Shown here: positions 1-5,845 of the stretch, in pieces
Layout of the letters: every line of letters begins with the position of its first letter
Position numbering within the stretch: the first letter of the stretch is position 1
Source of the DNA: Fusobacteriota bacterium
GTDB taxonomy: Bacteria; Fusobacteriota; Fusobacteriia; Bac17; JAEWOZ01
Reading direction: 5' to 3'
Assembly (NCBI GenBank): GCA_023399505.1
Contig: JAEWOZ010000044.1
Coordinates: 1-6,560, forward strand
Length of the DNA: 6,560 bases
Program-made: the position numbers and the translations under genes
The notes under the pieces: generated by a model
The model's database searches: none
Told to the model about the DNA's origin: nothing
The model's input: the letters and a program-made list of their open reading frames with translations, nothing else

Positions 1-308
1 ACCCCTGCTTCAGCATCAAGCATATTTTCTTTGAAGGTAAAATTGCTTAAATTATCGCCTACTCTTATCACAACTCCTCTTATACCTTTATCACTTACTA
101 AAATATTTGTCCCCTTGCCCATTACAAATGCAGGGATATTTTCTTTCTTACAGAATTTATATATATTTGCTAACTCTTTTATACTTTTTGGAGTAATAAA
201 AAAATCTGCAGGTCCTCCAACTTTAAATGAAGTATGAAGAGACATTGGTTCATCTATTTTTATATTTGAGCTTAATTTTTCAAGGTTTTTTAAAAGAGTA
301 TGACCCAT
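1..308 (-). CDS. murB: MurB, UDP-N-acetylenolpyruvoylglucosamine reductase (N-terminal part, runs off the left edge)
   Basis: MurB is the cytoplasmic FAD enzyme that reduces UDP-GlcNAc-enolpyruvate to UDP-MurNAc with NADPH, the second committed step of peptidoglycan synthesis. The 102 visible residues are the start of the FAD-binding (PCMH-type) domain. TSFKVGG (residues 26-32) matches the family's TSF+[VI]GG signature, followed by PAD. GKGTNILVSDKGIRGVV (64-80) matches the glycine-rich FAD pyrophosphate loop G-x-G-[ST]-N-[IL]-L. Complete MurB proteins have about 280-300 residues, so roughly two thirds lies beyond position 1. The ATG at 308-306 directly follows the der TAG at 311-309. A GAAGGG inside the der end, 12 bases upstream, is a poor ribosome site, so translation is probably coupled to der. 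Family assignment is secure from these motifs; nothing can be said about the missing domains. Confidence 0.93.
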   Translation of the reverse strand, partial: MGHTLLKNLEKLSSNIKIDEPMSLHTSFKVGGPADFFITPKSIKELANIYKFCKKENIPAFVMGKGTNILVSDKGIRGVVIRVGDNLSNFTFKENMLDAEAG

Positions 309-1643
309 CTATAATATTTTCCCTTCTTGTTTCTTGCTATCTCTTAATATTATTTTTATGTTAATACCATCTAGATCAAATGCTTCTCTAAAATTGTTCT
401 CTAGATATCTTAAATAAGAAAAATGTATAAGATCTGGATGATTACAAAATACAACAAAGGTAGGCGGTGCTGATTTTACTTGTACGCCATAAGTAATTCT
501 TACTTTTTTACCTTTTTTGTTGGAAGGTGGATTTACAGTTACCATTTCGTGCAATAAAACATTTAAAACACCTGTAGCAACTCTTTTATTATTTCTCTCT
601 TTTAATTCAATACATTTGTCTAGTAATTTATTTATTCCTAATTTGTTTATAGCAGAAGTAAAAACAACATTTACTTCACAAAAGTATAATGAACTTTTTA
701 TTTTGTAAATTATTTCATCCTTTTCCTCTTTTTTACCTTTTTCATCGAACTTGTTCACACATACAATAATAGGTTTTGTAGCTTCAAAAGCTAAACTAAT
801 TATTTTTTTGTCCTGGTCTGTTATAGAAAATTCGTTATAATCTACTACAACTACTACTACATCAGAATTTCTAATGCTTTGAATTGCTCTAATAACGCTA
901 AAGTATTCTACATCTTCGCTAACTTTAGCTTTTTTTCTTATCCCTGCTGTATCTAAGATTTTAAAAGAAATATCTTTATAATTAAAAGATACATCTATTA
1001 CATCTCTAGTAGTACCTGCTATGTCACTAACTATTGCTCTCTCTTCCCCTATAATTGAATTTAATAAAGAAGATTTTCCTACATTAGGTTTTCCTACTAT
1101 AGAAATTTTAAGATTATTACCTTCATCTTCAGGAATTTTATTAGGTGCCTTCCCTAAAATTTCTACTACTTTATCTAACAACATATCAATGTTTTGATTA
1201 TGCTCAGCAGAAAGAGGAACAATATCTTTAAAACCTAAAGAATAAAATTCAAAGATTTTTTCTTGTTCTTTTCCTATTCTGTCTGTTTTATTTGCAAGAA
1301 CTACAACATTCTTATCTCTTTTTCTTATTATTTTTGCTACAAGCTCATCTTCCCATGTAACTCCTGCTGAAACGTCCACAACAAATAATATTAAATCAGC
1401 TTGTTCTAAAGCTAACTCTACTTGCTTTCTTACTTCGTCTTGTATTATCTCATTTAGGTCTAATTGAAGACCTCCAGTGTCATAAAGAAAAAATGTATTT
1501 CCTTTTATAGTTACTTCGCTTCCAATTCTATCTCGGGTAACTCCTGGCATCTCTTGGGTTATCGCTTTCCTTTTTTTTACTATTCTATTGAAAAGCGTAG
1601 ATTTTCCAACATTTGCTCTTCCTACTATTGCTATATTTTTCAC
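309..1643 (-). CDS. der: Der (EngA), tandem-domain GTPase of 50S ribosome assembly
   Basis: Der is an essential GTPase that binds pre-50S particles and helps late large-subunit maturation. The 444 residues match the usual 430-490. The first G domain has GRANVGKST (P-loop, 8-16), TRDR (36-39), DTGG (55-58), NKTD (118-121) and SAE (145-147). The second has GKPNVGKSS (184-192), TTRD (211-214), DTAG (231-234), NKFD (297-300; NKWD is commoner) and SA (330-331). A KH-like RNA-binding domain with a basic stretch (NKKGKKVRI, 375-383) closes the protein at about 353-437. The start is GTG (1643-1641), chosen because AAGGAAA lies about 7 bases upstream and MKNIAIVGRANVGKS is the expected N-terminus. The gene has its own promoter at 1674-1702 and its stop codon abuts the murB start. 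All GTP-binding residues appear intact. Confidence 0.97.
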   Translation of the reverse strand: MKNIAIVGRANVGKSTLFNRIVKKRKAITQEMPGVTRDRIGSEVTIKGNTFFLYDTGGLQLDLNEIIQDEVRKQVELALEQADLILFVVDVSAGVTWEDELVAKIIRKRDKNVVVLANKTDRIGKEQEKIFEFYSLGFKDIVPLSAEHNQNIDMLLDKVVEILGKAPNKIPEDEGNNLKISIVGKPNVGKSSLLNSIIGEERAIVSDIAGTTRDVIDVSFNYKDISFKILDTAGIRKKAKVSEDVEYFSVIRAIQSIRNSDVVVVVVDYNEFSITDQDKKIISLAFEATKPIIVCVNKFDEKGKKEEKDEIIYKIKSSLYFCEVNVVFTSAINKLGINKLLDKCIELKERNNKRVATGVLNVLLHEMVTVNPPSNKKGKKVRITYGVQVKSAPPTFVVFCNHPDLIHFSYLRYLENNFREAFDLDGINIKIILRDSKKQEGKIL

Positions 1644-1673
1644 TTTTATTTCCTTGTTTTTTCAATTATTAAC

Positions 1674-1702
1674 ATTATAAAGTAATTTTTTTCTCTTGTA
1701 AA
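1674..1702 (-). promoter_or_regulatory. Candidate sigma-70 type promoter for der-murB
   Basis: Read on the minus strand, TTTACA (plus 1702-1697, 5 of 6 to TTGACA) is followed after exactly 17 bases by TATAAT (1679-1674, perfect). Initiation would fall near 1667, giving a 5' leader of about 24 bases before the GTG at 1643. No extended -10 TGn is present. The match and spacing are good even allowing for the AT-rich background, and the site lies in the only gap upstream of der. Confidence 0.7.
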
Positions 1703-1718
1703 TAGTTATAAGAGAAAA
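1689..1718. repeat. Perfect 9-bp inverted repeat overlapping the der -35 box
   Basis: TTTTCTCTT (1689-1697) and AAGAGAAAA (1710-1718) are exact reverse complements separated by 12 bases. The spacer contains most of the der -35 hexamer (1697-1702). Neither strand has a T-run right after the stem, so it is not a standard terminator. It could be an operator or an RNA hairpin at the end of ankyrin-gene transcripts. Function is unknown, and chance is possible in such AT-rich DNA. Confidence 0.45.
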
Positions 1719-1747
1719 GAAAGATATTAAATATCATATCTCTCCTT
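1709..1747 (-). terminator. Weak candidate terminator after the ankyrin gene
   Basis: Directly after the ankyrin stop codon the minus strand reads AAGGAGAGATAT (1747-1736), an 8-base loop, then ATATCTTTCTTT (1727-1716). These arms can pair over 12 positions with two G-T wobbles, and a T-rich TTCTCTT-like tail follows. The stem is A+T-rich and the tail is interrupted by C, so termination may be partial and some transcripts may run into der. Confidence 0.35.
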
Positions 1748-4252
1748 TTAAGAATCTAAATTACTCTCATTTTTTGTAGATTTTTTCTCTATCTCTTTCC
1801 ACTTTTCTAATAAATCTTCTACGCTAATTTCATCTTTTTCTCTAAGATTTATCAAAACATTACCTATCTTCGATATAAAAATGCTTATTTTATTTCTTAT
1901 CCTAGCACAGTTTTCAGCAAAAACTTCCTGATAACCTGAAGATTTATTCTTTCTGGCGTCATAATATTCTATAAACATCTTAATAATCGAATCTTTTATA
2001 TCTACAGCATCTTTTATCTTTATGAATCCAAACAATTTTACACATTCAGAAAAACACTCTACCATCAAACTTTTATAACTGTTTGTATAATTATCTAATG
2101 AAAATAGTTTACTTATACTTATCTTCTTTATCAAATTTTCCATAAGCTTGAGCTCTTTATTCGAATTTTTCGAATTTAAAGATTGTTTGTATATAAAAGA
2201 CAATAGCTTCATGTTCTTCCTATCGCGGCAAAAAAATGAACTTAATAAATATTTTTGATTATCTGATTTCATTAATAAATTATAAAGATTCTTCAAGTCA
2301 ATTTGAGTGATAGATGCTTTCTTAATGATTAATAGCTTTACACTCTCTTCATGTCCTCTTAATATAGCACTACTTAAAGCTGTATAAACTTTTTTATACT
2401 TTTCATTTATATTTGCACCTTTTTCTAACAACACTTGAATAGCTTCGAGGTGATTATTTTGAGCTGCAGCAATTAAGGGTGTGAAACCATTAGCAGTTTT
2501 CGGACTAAGCTTTGCACCTTTCTCTATTAGTATTTTAATTAATTCAAGGTTGTTATTTTGAGAAGCGATAATAAGTGCTGTGAGATTATTTGGAGTTTTT
2601 ATATTAACATCAGCCCCTTTTTCTATAAAAAACTTAACTAGCTTAATATGGTTATACTGTGATGCCAAAATTAATGGTGTAAAACCTTTGCTACATTTCG
2701 AATTAATATCTGCACTATTATCTATTAATTTTTTTGCAACTTCCAAAGAACCATTTTTTGATACTGCTATTAAAGAATTATATCCATTAAAACCTTCAAA
2801 GGCTTTATGGTTAACATCGGCCCCTTTTTCTATTAGTATTTCTACCATTTTAAAATGTCCATTTTCTGAAGCATAGATTAGTGGAGTATATCCGTTATTC
2901 ATCTTATCATTAATATTAACTCCTTTTTTTATTAAAAACTCAAATACTTGAAAGCAGCCGCTTTTTGCTGCTGAGATGATAGCGCTGAATCCATTATCGG
3001 CTTTATAGTTAATATTAGCTCCTTTTTTTAAAAGCATTTTGATAATTTTAAGATTATCATTTTTACATGCTAAAAGTAAGGACTCAAAACCTTCTTTGTC
3101 TTTTGAATTAACTTTTGCACCTTTTTCTACAAGAATTTTTACTATTTCTTCATAGCCATTTTGACAAGCTATCATTAAAGCTGTTCTTCCTTTTTTATTT
3201 TTTTGATCAATATCAGCTCCAGCCTCTATCAAAATTTCGACTATAGGTAAATTGCCATTTTCTGAAGCTAATATTAATGGTGTATCGCTATTGAAGGATG
3301 GGTGATTAACATTAGCACCTCTCAATATGAGGCTTTTTACTACATCTTTGTTGTTCTTACATGACGCTATTTTTAATGATGTATTATTAAAATTATTTTC
3401 GCTGTTGGGATTAGCACCCTTTTCTATTAACATTTCTATTATATCTGTGTAACCTTTTTCTGAAGCTATCATCAAAGCTGTATAACCGTTATTATCTTTA
3501 TCATCTATACCTTCGCTTGCTTTTATTAATACTTTAGCAGCTTCAATATTTTCTTTATATAAAGCTCTCATAAGTGCTGTATGCCCATTATTATCTTTTT
3601 CATTAATATTTGCACCTTTTTCTATTAAGTACTCTATATCTTCACCACTACTTTTTTCAGATGCATACATTAATGTAGTTACTCCATTTTGATTTTTATG
3701 ATTAATGTTAAATTTATAGCATTCAAATAACATTTTAAATATATTCATTTTGTTGCCGAGTATAGATACCATTAAACCGTTTCTATTTGAATTATCAACT
3801 ATCTTTTCTGGATCTAATTTATTTACTTCTATAAACTTCTTAACTTCTTCTGAATTCGATGTATAGCATAAAAGTAAAAAGTATTTATTTTTATCTATGA
3901 ATCCCTCTTTTAAATTGTAATTATCCTTAATTAAATCTATTATATCACCGCTAAAATCATCTAAAGCAATATCGTATATTTTTATTACATGATCCTTATC
4001 TAATTTAACTTCATTTTTTATAAGCAATTTAATGATCTCTAAGTTTTTTTTGCACAATGCTAAATCTAAAATGCTTTTTCCATTACACATATAGTTAATA
4101 TCAGCACCTTTTTCTATTAATATTTTGGTTTTAGAAATATCATTATTATTTACAGCTATTACTAAACTTGAATTTATATCTTTACTTCTAAAGTTTATAT
4201 TTTTATAATTTTTAATACATGCGAAAATAAAAAATATATATAGTATTTTCAT
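1748..4252 (-). CDS. Ankyrin-repeat protein, probable lipoprotein, with a C-terminal helical domain
   Basis: This 834-residue protein starts MKILYIFFIFACIKN: one Lys, a very short hydrophobic stretch and a Cys at 12 in an I-F-A-C context, which resembles a relaxed lipoprotein signal. Export is therefore likely but not certain; the protein has 14 cysteines in all. Ankyrin units begin around 27 and are degenerate to about 155. From about 189 to 650 there are 14 clear units of 31-36 residues with the consensus NGxTxLxxASxNGxxxxVxxLIEKGAxxN. Residues 651-834 form a lysine-rich, probably helical, tail of unknown family (KLFSLD 715-720, IEYY 761-764, IRNKISIFISK 785-795). Ankyrin arrays bind other proteins, but no partner or enzymatic domain is visible. 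AAGGAGG (4257-4263) sits 4 bases before the ATG. The tail is shared with the broken gene just upstream. No stops or frameshifts interrupt the 2.5 kb frame, which suggests selection. Function is unknown. Confidence 0.93.
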   Translation of the reverse strand: MKILYIFFIFACIKNYKNINFRSKDINSSLVIAVNNNDISKTKILIEKGADINYMCNGKSILDLALCKKNLEIIKLLIKNEVKLDKDHVIKIYDIALDDFSGDIIDLIKDNYNLKEGFIDKNKYFLLLCYTSNSEEVKKFIEVNKLDPEKIVDNSNRNGLMVSILGNKMNIFKMLFECYKFNINHKNQNGVTTLMYASEKSSGEDIEYLIEKGANINEKDNNGHTALMRALYKENIEAAKVLIKASEGIDDKDNNGYTALMIASEKGYTDIIEMLIEKGANPNSENNFNNTSLKIASCKNNKDVVKSLILRGANVNHPSFNSDTPLILASENGNLPIVEILIEAGADIDQKNKKGRTALMIACQNGYEEIVKILVEKGAKVNSKDKEGFESLLLACKNDNLKIIKMLLKKGANINYKADNGFSAIISAAKSGCFQVFEFLIKKGVNINDKMNNGYTPLIYASENGHFKMVEILIEKGADVNHKAFEGFNGYNSLIAVSKNGSLEVAKKLIDNSADINSKCSKGFTPLILASQYNHIKLVKFFIEKGADVNIKTPNNLTALIIASQNNNLELIKILIEKGAKLSPKTANGFTPLIAAAQNNHLEAIQVLLEKGANINEKYKKVYTALSSAILRGHEESVKLLIIKKASITQIDLKNLYNLLMKSDNQKYLLSSFFCRDRKNMKLLSFIYKQSLNSKNSNKELKLMENLIKKISISKLFSLDNYTNSYKSLMVECFSECVKLFGFIKIKDAVDIKDSIIKMFIEYYDARKNKSSGYQEVFAENCARIRNKISIFISKIGNVLINLREKDEISVEDLLEKWKEIEKKSTKNESNLDS
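2303..3688 (-). repeat. Tandem ankyrin-repeat coding array (about 14 units of roughly 99 bp)
   Basis: The part of the ankyrin gene coding for residues 189-650 is a tandem array of 93-108 bp units. On the plus strand the phrase resembling GCACCTTTTTCTATTA (GADIN/IEKGA part) recurs about once per 100 bases, for example near 2418, 2515, 2611, 2821, 3118, 3414 and 3613. Units are diverged in sequence, not identical copies. One unit (near residues 484-490, EGFNGYNSL) is about three residues longer than the rest. Such arrays can gain or lose whole units by recombination without breaking the frame. Confidence 0.88.
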
Positions 4253-4256
4253 TTAT

Positions 4257-4263
4257 CCTCCTT
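4257..4263 (-). promoter_or_regulatory. Ribosome-binding site of the ankyrin gene
   Basis: AAGGAGG lies 4 bases upstream of the ATG at 4252-4250 and fixes this start. The preceding bases, TATTTTAAGGAGG, closely match TATTTTAAGGAGG in front of the decayed gene upstream, so this leader segment also looks duplicated. Only 35 bases separate the decayed gene from this start and no separate promoter was seen, so the ankyrin gene is probably transcribed from further upstream. Confidence 0.8.
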
Positions 4264-4287
4264 AAAATATCTTAATATTATTTAAAA

Positions 4288-4864
4288 TTATTTATTTTCT
4301 ACCAGTTTCCTTTTCAATTCTTCAATAGTTGATTCAGCCTTAAATCCTTCTATAGTAGCATTCAATTTTGAGATAAAAATGCTTATTTTATTCCTTATAT
4401 AATTACAACCTCTTTTATAGATTTCTTTATATTTTAATAAATTATTGTTACTTCCCTCATAATATTCTATTAGGCTTTTTAACATTAGCCCTTTTATATT
4501 AGACAGCTCTTTCACTTTTTTCAATTCAAAAAGCTCTATAAATTTAAAAAAACAATCTAATAATAAAACATTTCATTAAGTATAAAACTGTCTATACTGT
4601 CTATTAAGAATAATTTATTTACTTTTATTTTATCTACAATTTTTTTTACTAAAAAATTGCCTTTAATTCACTAATAAGCCCAATATTTTTATCAAAGCCC
4701 TCTCAAAAATAATAGCGTATTTATAAATAAATCAATAATTTTAAAATTATCTTCATTCCTTTTTCTTAATAATATATTTAAAGCCTTATCTTTTCTATTT
4801 TTCTTATTAAAGTCCATTCTTTTTTTTACAAGAAAGTGTCAGAAATATTAATATATTTTTTCAT
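4288..4864 (-). pseudogene. Decayed short lipoprotein gene, paralogous to the tail of the ankyrin protein
   Basis: From the ATG at 4864-4862 the frame stops after 12 codons. Removing one A from the A6 run at 4856-4861 gives MKNILIFLTLSCKK, a good lipoprotein signal with lipobox LTLSC. Further one-base corrections at 4820-4827 (A8), 4698-4700 (G3), 4651-4656 (T6) and 4565-4568 (T4) join frames through to the TAA at 4290-4288, giving about 190 residues. The reconstructed product aligns with about residues 665-834 of the ankyrin protein: VNKLFLID with ISKLFSLD, LLLDCFFKFIELF with LMVECFSECVKLF, and SLIEYY with MFIEYY. IRNKISIFISK is identical in both. There is no ankyrin segment. The longest open piece, 4524-4288, begins at a TTG inside the alignment and is a 3' remnant rather than a separate gene. 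The start has a strong ribosome site and a candidate promoter, so loss seems recent. The corrections are my inference; sequencing error is the alternative. Confidence 0.85.
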
Positions 4865-4869
4865 TCTTT

Positions 4870-4884
4870 CCTCCTTACCTCCTT
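4870..4884 (-). promoter_or_regulatory. Tandem double Shine-Dalgarno before the decayed gene
   Basis: The minus strand carries AAGGAGGT (4884-4877) directly followed by AAGGAGG (4876-4870), ending 5 bases before the ATG at 4864. The inner copy is at normal spacing. The outer one is 12 bases away and could be a small tandem duplication. The strong site supports this ATG as the original start of the now broken gene. Confidence 0.75.
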
Positions 4885-4916
4885 AAAATAATTAGCTACT
4901 TTAAGATAAATTTAAC

Positions 4917-4945
4917 ATTATAAATTAATTTTAGCAAATTATTAA
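4917..4945 (-). promoter_or_regulatory. Candidate promoter of the decayed gene / ankyrin gene unit
   Basis: The minus strand has TTAATA (4945-4940, 4 of 6 to the -35 consensus), 17 bases, then TATAAT (4922-4917, perfect). Transcription would begin near 4910, leaving a leader of about 46 bases before 4864. The surrounding TTTATAATGTTAA is the same as at the der promoter. It is the only good candidate between the rbgA terminator and the ankyrin gene, but AT-rich DNA produces such matches by chance. The rest of 4865-5017 is AT-rich and shows nothing else I can support. Confidence 0.5.
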
Positions 4946-5017
4946 TTTTATTAAATATAAAACCAAAATTGAAAGTTTATTTTTAATGTATCTAAGGAAA
5001 AAATTATTTTTTGAAAT

Positions 5018-5046
5018 AAAAAAAGGAAAGTTGAAACTTCCTCTTA
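5018..5046 (-). terminator. Intrinsic terminator after rbgA
   Basis: Just past the rbgA stop codon the minus strand reads AAGAGGAAGT (5046 downward), loop TTCA, ACTTTCCT with one bulged T, then a T7 tract (5024-5018). AGGAA pairs with TTCCT and GT with AC, and the outer A bases can pair into the T-run. Hairpin plus T-run only works in the minus direction, so it closes the glmM-rbgA unit. Confidence 0.85.
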
Positions 5047-5050
5047 TAAT

Positions 5051-5845
5051 TTAAATAAAATTATCGACTAAAATTTTGTCTATTTTTCCCTCTCGGAAAT
5101 CTTCTATTATAATATTTGCAGCTTTATTTATATCTTCTTCATTTAATTTTTCAGCTAATTTTGGTAAAAAGTCTTCTTTACTAGTAACTTCAAGAGTATA
5201 TTTATCATTTAATACCTTCAATTTAAGTAAGTCAATTATACTGTTTGCTATATCTTGAGCATCTGTTAATTTGATATTTCCAATTACCTCTAGTCTTCTT
5301 AAAGCTTCTCTTCTTCCAGTTGCCCACAATATTCCAGGAGTATCTAGTAATTGCACATTAGGAATAATATTTATCCATTGTTGCCCTCTTGTAGAACCGG
5401 GTCTATTTTCTACATTTACTATTTTTCTACCTGTTAGAGCATTTATCAATTGAGATTTCCCTACATTTGGGATGCCTAAAATCATTATTTTTAATGGAAG
5501 AGCTTTAACTTTTCTACGTTCAAATCTTTCTTTTTTAGCCTTATAGATTGCTTCAAGAATATAGTAAAGTCTTTTAATGCTTGTTCCCTCCTTAGCACTC
5601 AAACATACTGAATATCTTTGTTCCTTTTTAAAATAATTTTCTACCTTTTCAGCATCCTCTTTAGTTATTAGATCAGATTTGTTTATTATTATAACTCTGT
5701 TTTTATCTTTTGTAAGTCTTTTTATCTCTTCATTTCTTGAACTTATAGGCGCTCGGGCATCTACAACTTCAATTATTGTATCTACCATTTTTAAGCTATC
5801 TAAAATTATCTGTTTTGCTTTAGGCGATGCTCCTGTATTATTCAT
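5051..5845 (-). CDS. rbgA: RbgA (YlqF), circularly permuted GTPase of 50S ribosome assembly
   Basis: RbgA binds pre-50S particles and licenses late assembly. The 264 residues (B. subtilis RbgA has about 282) show the permuted motif order G4-G5-G1-G2-G3: NKSD (55-58), SAKEG (83-87), GIPNVGKS (124-131), the switch region RPGSTRG (148-154) and DTPG (168-171). DARAPISSRN (29-38) matches the family's DAR-P-SSRN stretch, and a helical C-terminal domain follows. The odd part is the N-terminus: members normally begin with W-[FY]-P-G-H-M, which aligns here with NNTGAS (2-7), keeping only the Gly. An in-frame TGA at 5851-5849 rules out a longer start, and AAAGGTG lies 4 bases before the ATG. The ATG overlaps the end of glmM by 8 bp (5838-5845), so translation is probably coupled. 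A YlqF-like paralogue with another role is the alternative. Confidence 0.92.
   Translation of the reverse strand: MNNTGASPKAKQIILDSLKMVDTIIEVVDARAPISSRNEEIKRLTKDKNRVIIINKSDLITKEDAEKVENYFKKEQRYSVCLSAKEGTSIKRLYYILEAIYKAKKERFERRKVKALPLKIMILGIPNVGKSQLINALTGRKIVNVENRPGSTRGQQWINIIPNVQLLDTPGILWATGRREALRRLEVIGNIKLTDAQDIANSIIDLLKLKVLNDKYTLEVTSKEDFLPKLAEKLNEEDINKAANIIIEDFREGKIDKILVDNFI

Noticed and set aside
31..237. 68-residue plus-strand open frame at the left edge
   Set aside because: The minus strand here encodes a recognisable MurB N-terminus, so the plus frame is a shadow.
297..300. NKFD in place of NKWD as a Der defect (residues 297-300 of Der)
   Set aside because: The Asn, Lys and Asp that contact guanine are kept; the third position varies among GTPases, so no functional change is implied.
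1689..1718. Inverted repeat as a bidirectional terminator
   Set aside because: Neither strand has a T-run after the stem: the plus side continues GAAAGA and the minus side continues with A residues.
2580..2876. 98-residue plus-strand open frame within the ankyrin gene
   Set aside because: It is antisense to the ankyrin array and mirrors its repeats; no ribosome site or recognisable protein. Other plus-strand frames opposite der, rbgA and glmM are shadows of the same kind.
2303..3688. The roughly 100-bp periodicity as a CRISPR or non-coding satellite
   Set aside because: The units encode an uninterrupted ankyrin frame, differ from one another throughout, and have no alternating constant repeat and variable spacer.
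4288..4524. A stand-alone 78-residue minus-strand gene
   Set aside because: It begins at a TTG without a ribosome site, and the alignment to the ankyrin tail continues upstream of it in the same and then other frames. It is the 3' remnant of the decayed gene.
4885..5017. A small RNA or gene in the gap between rbgA terminator and the decayed gene
   Set aside because: Apart from a candidate promoter the stretch is AT-rich with no stable hairpin, no ribosome site and no coding frame of note.
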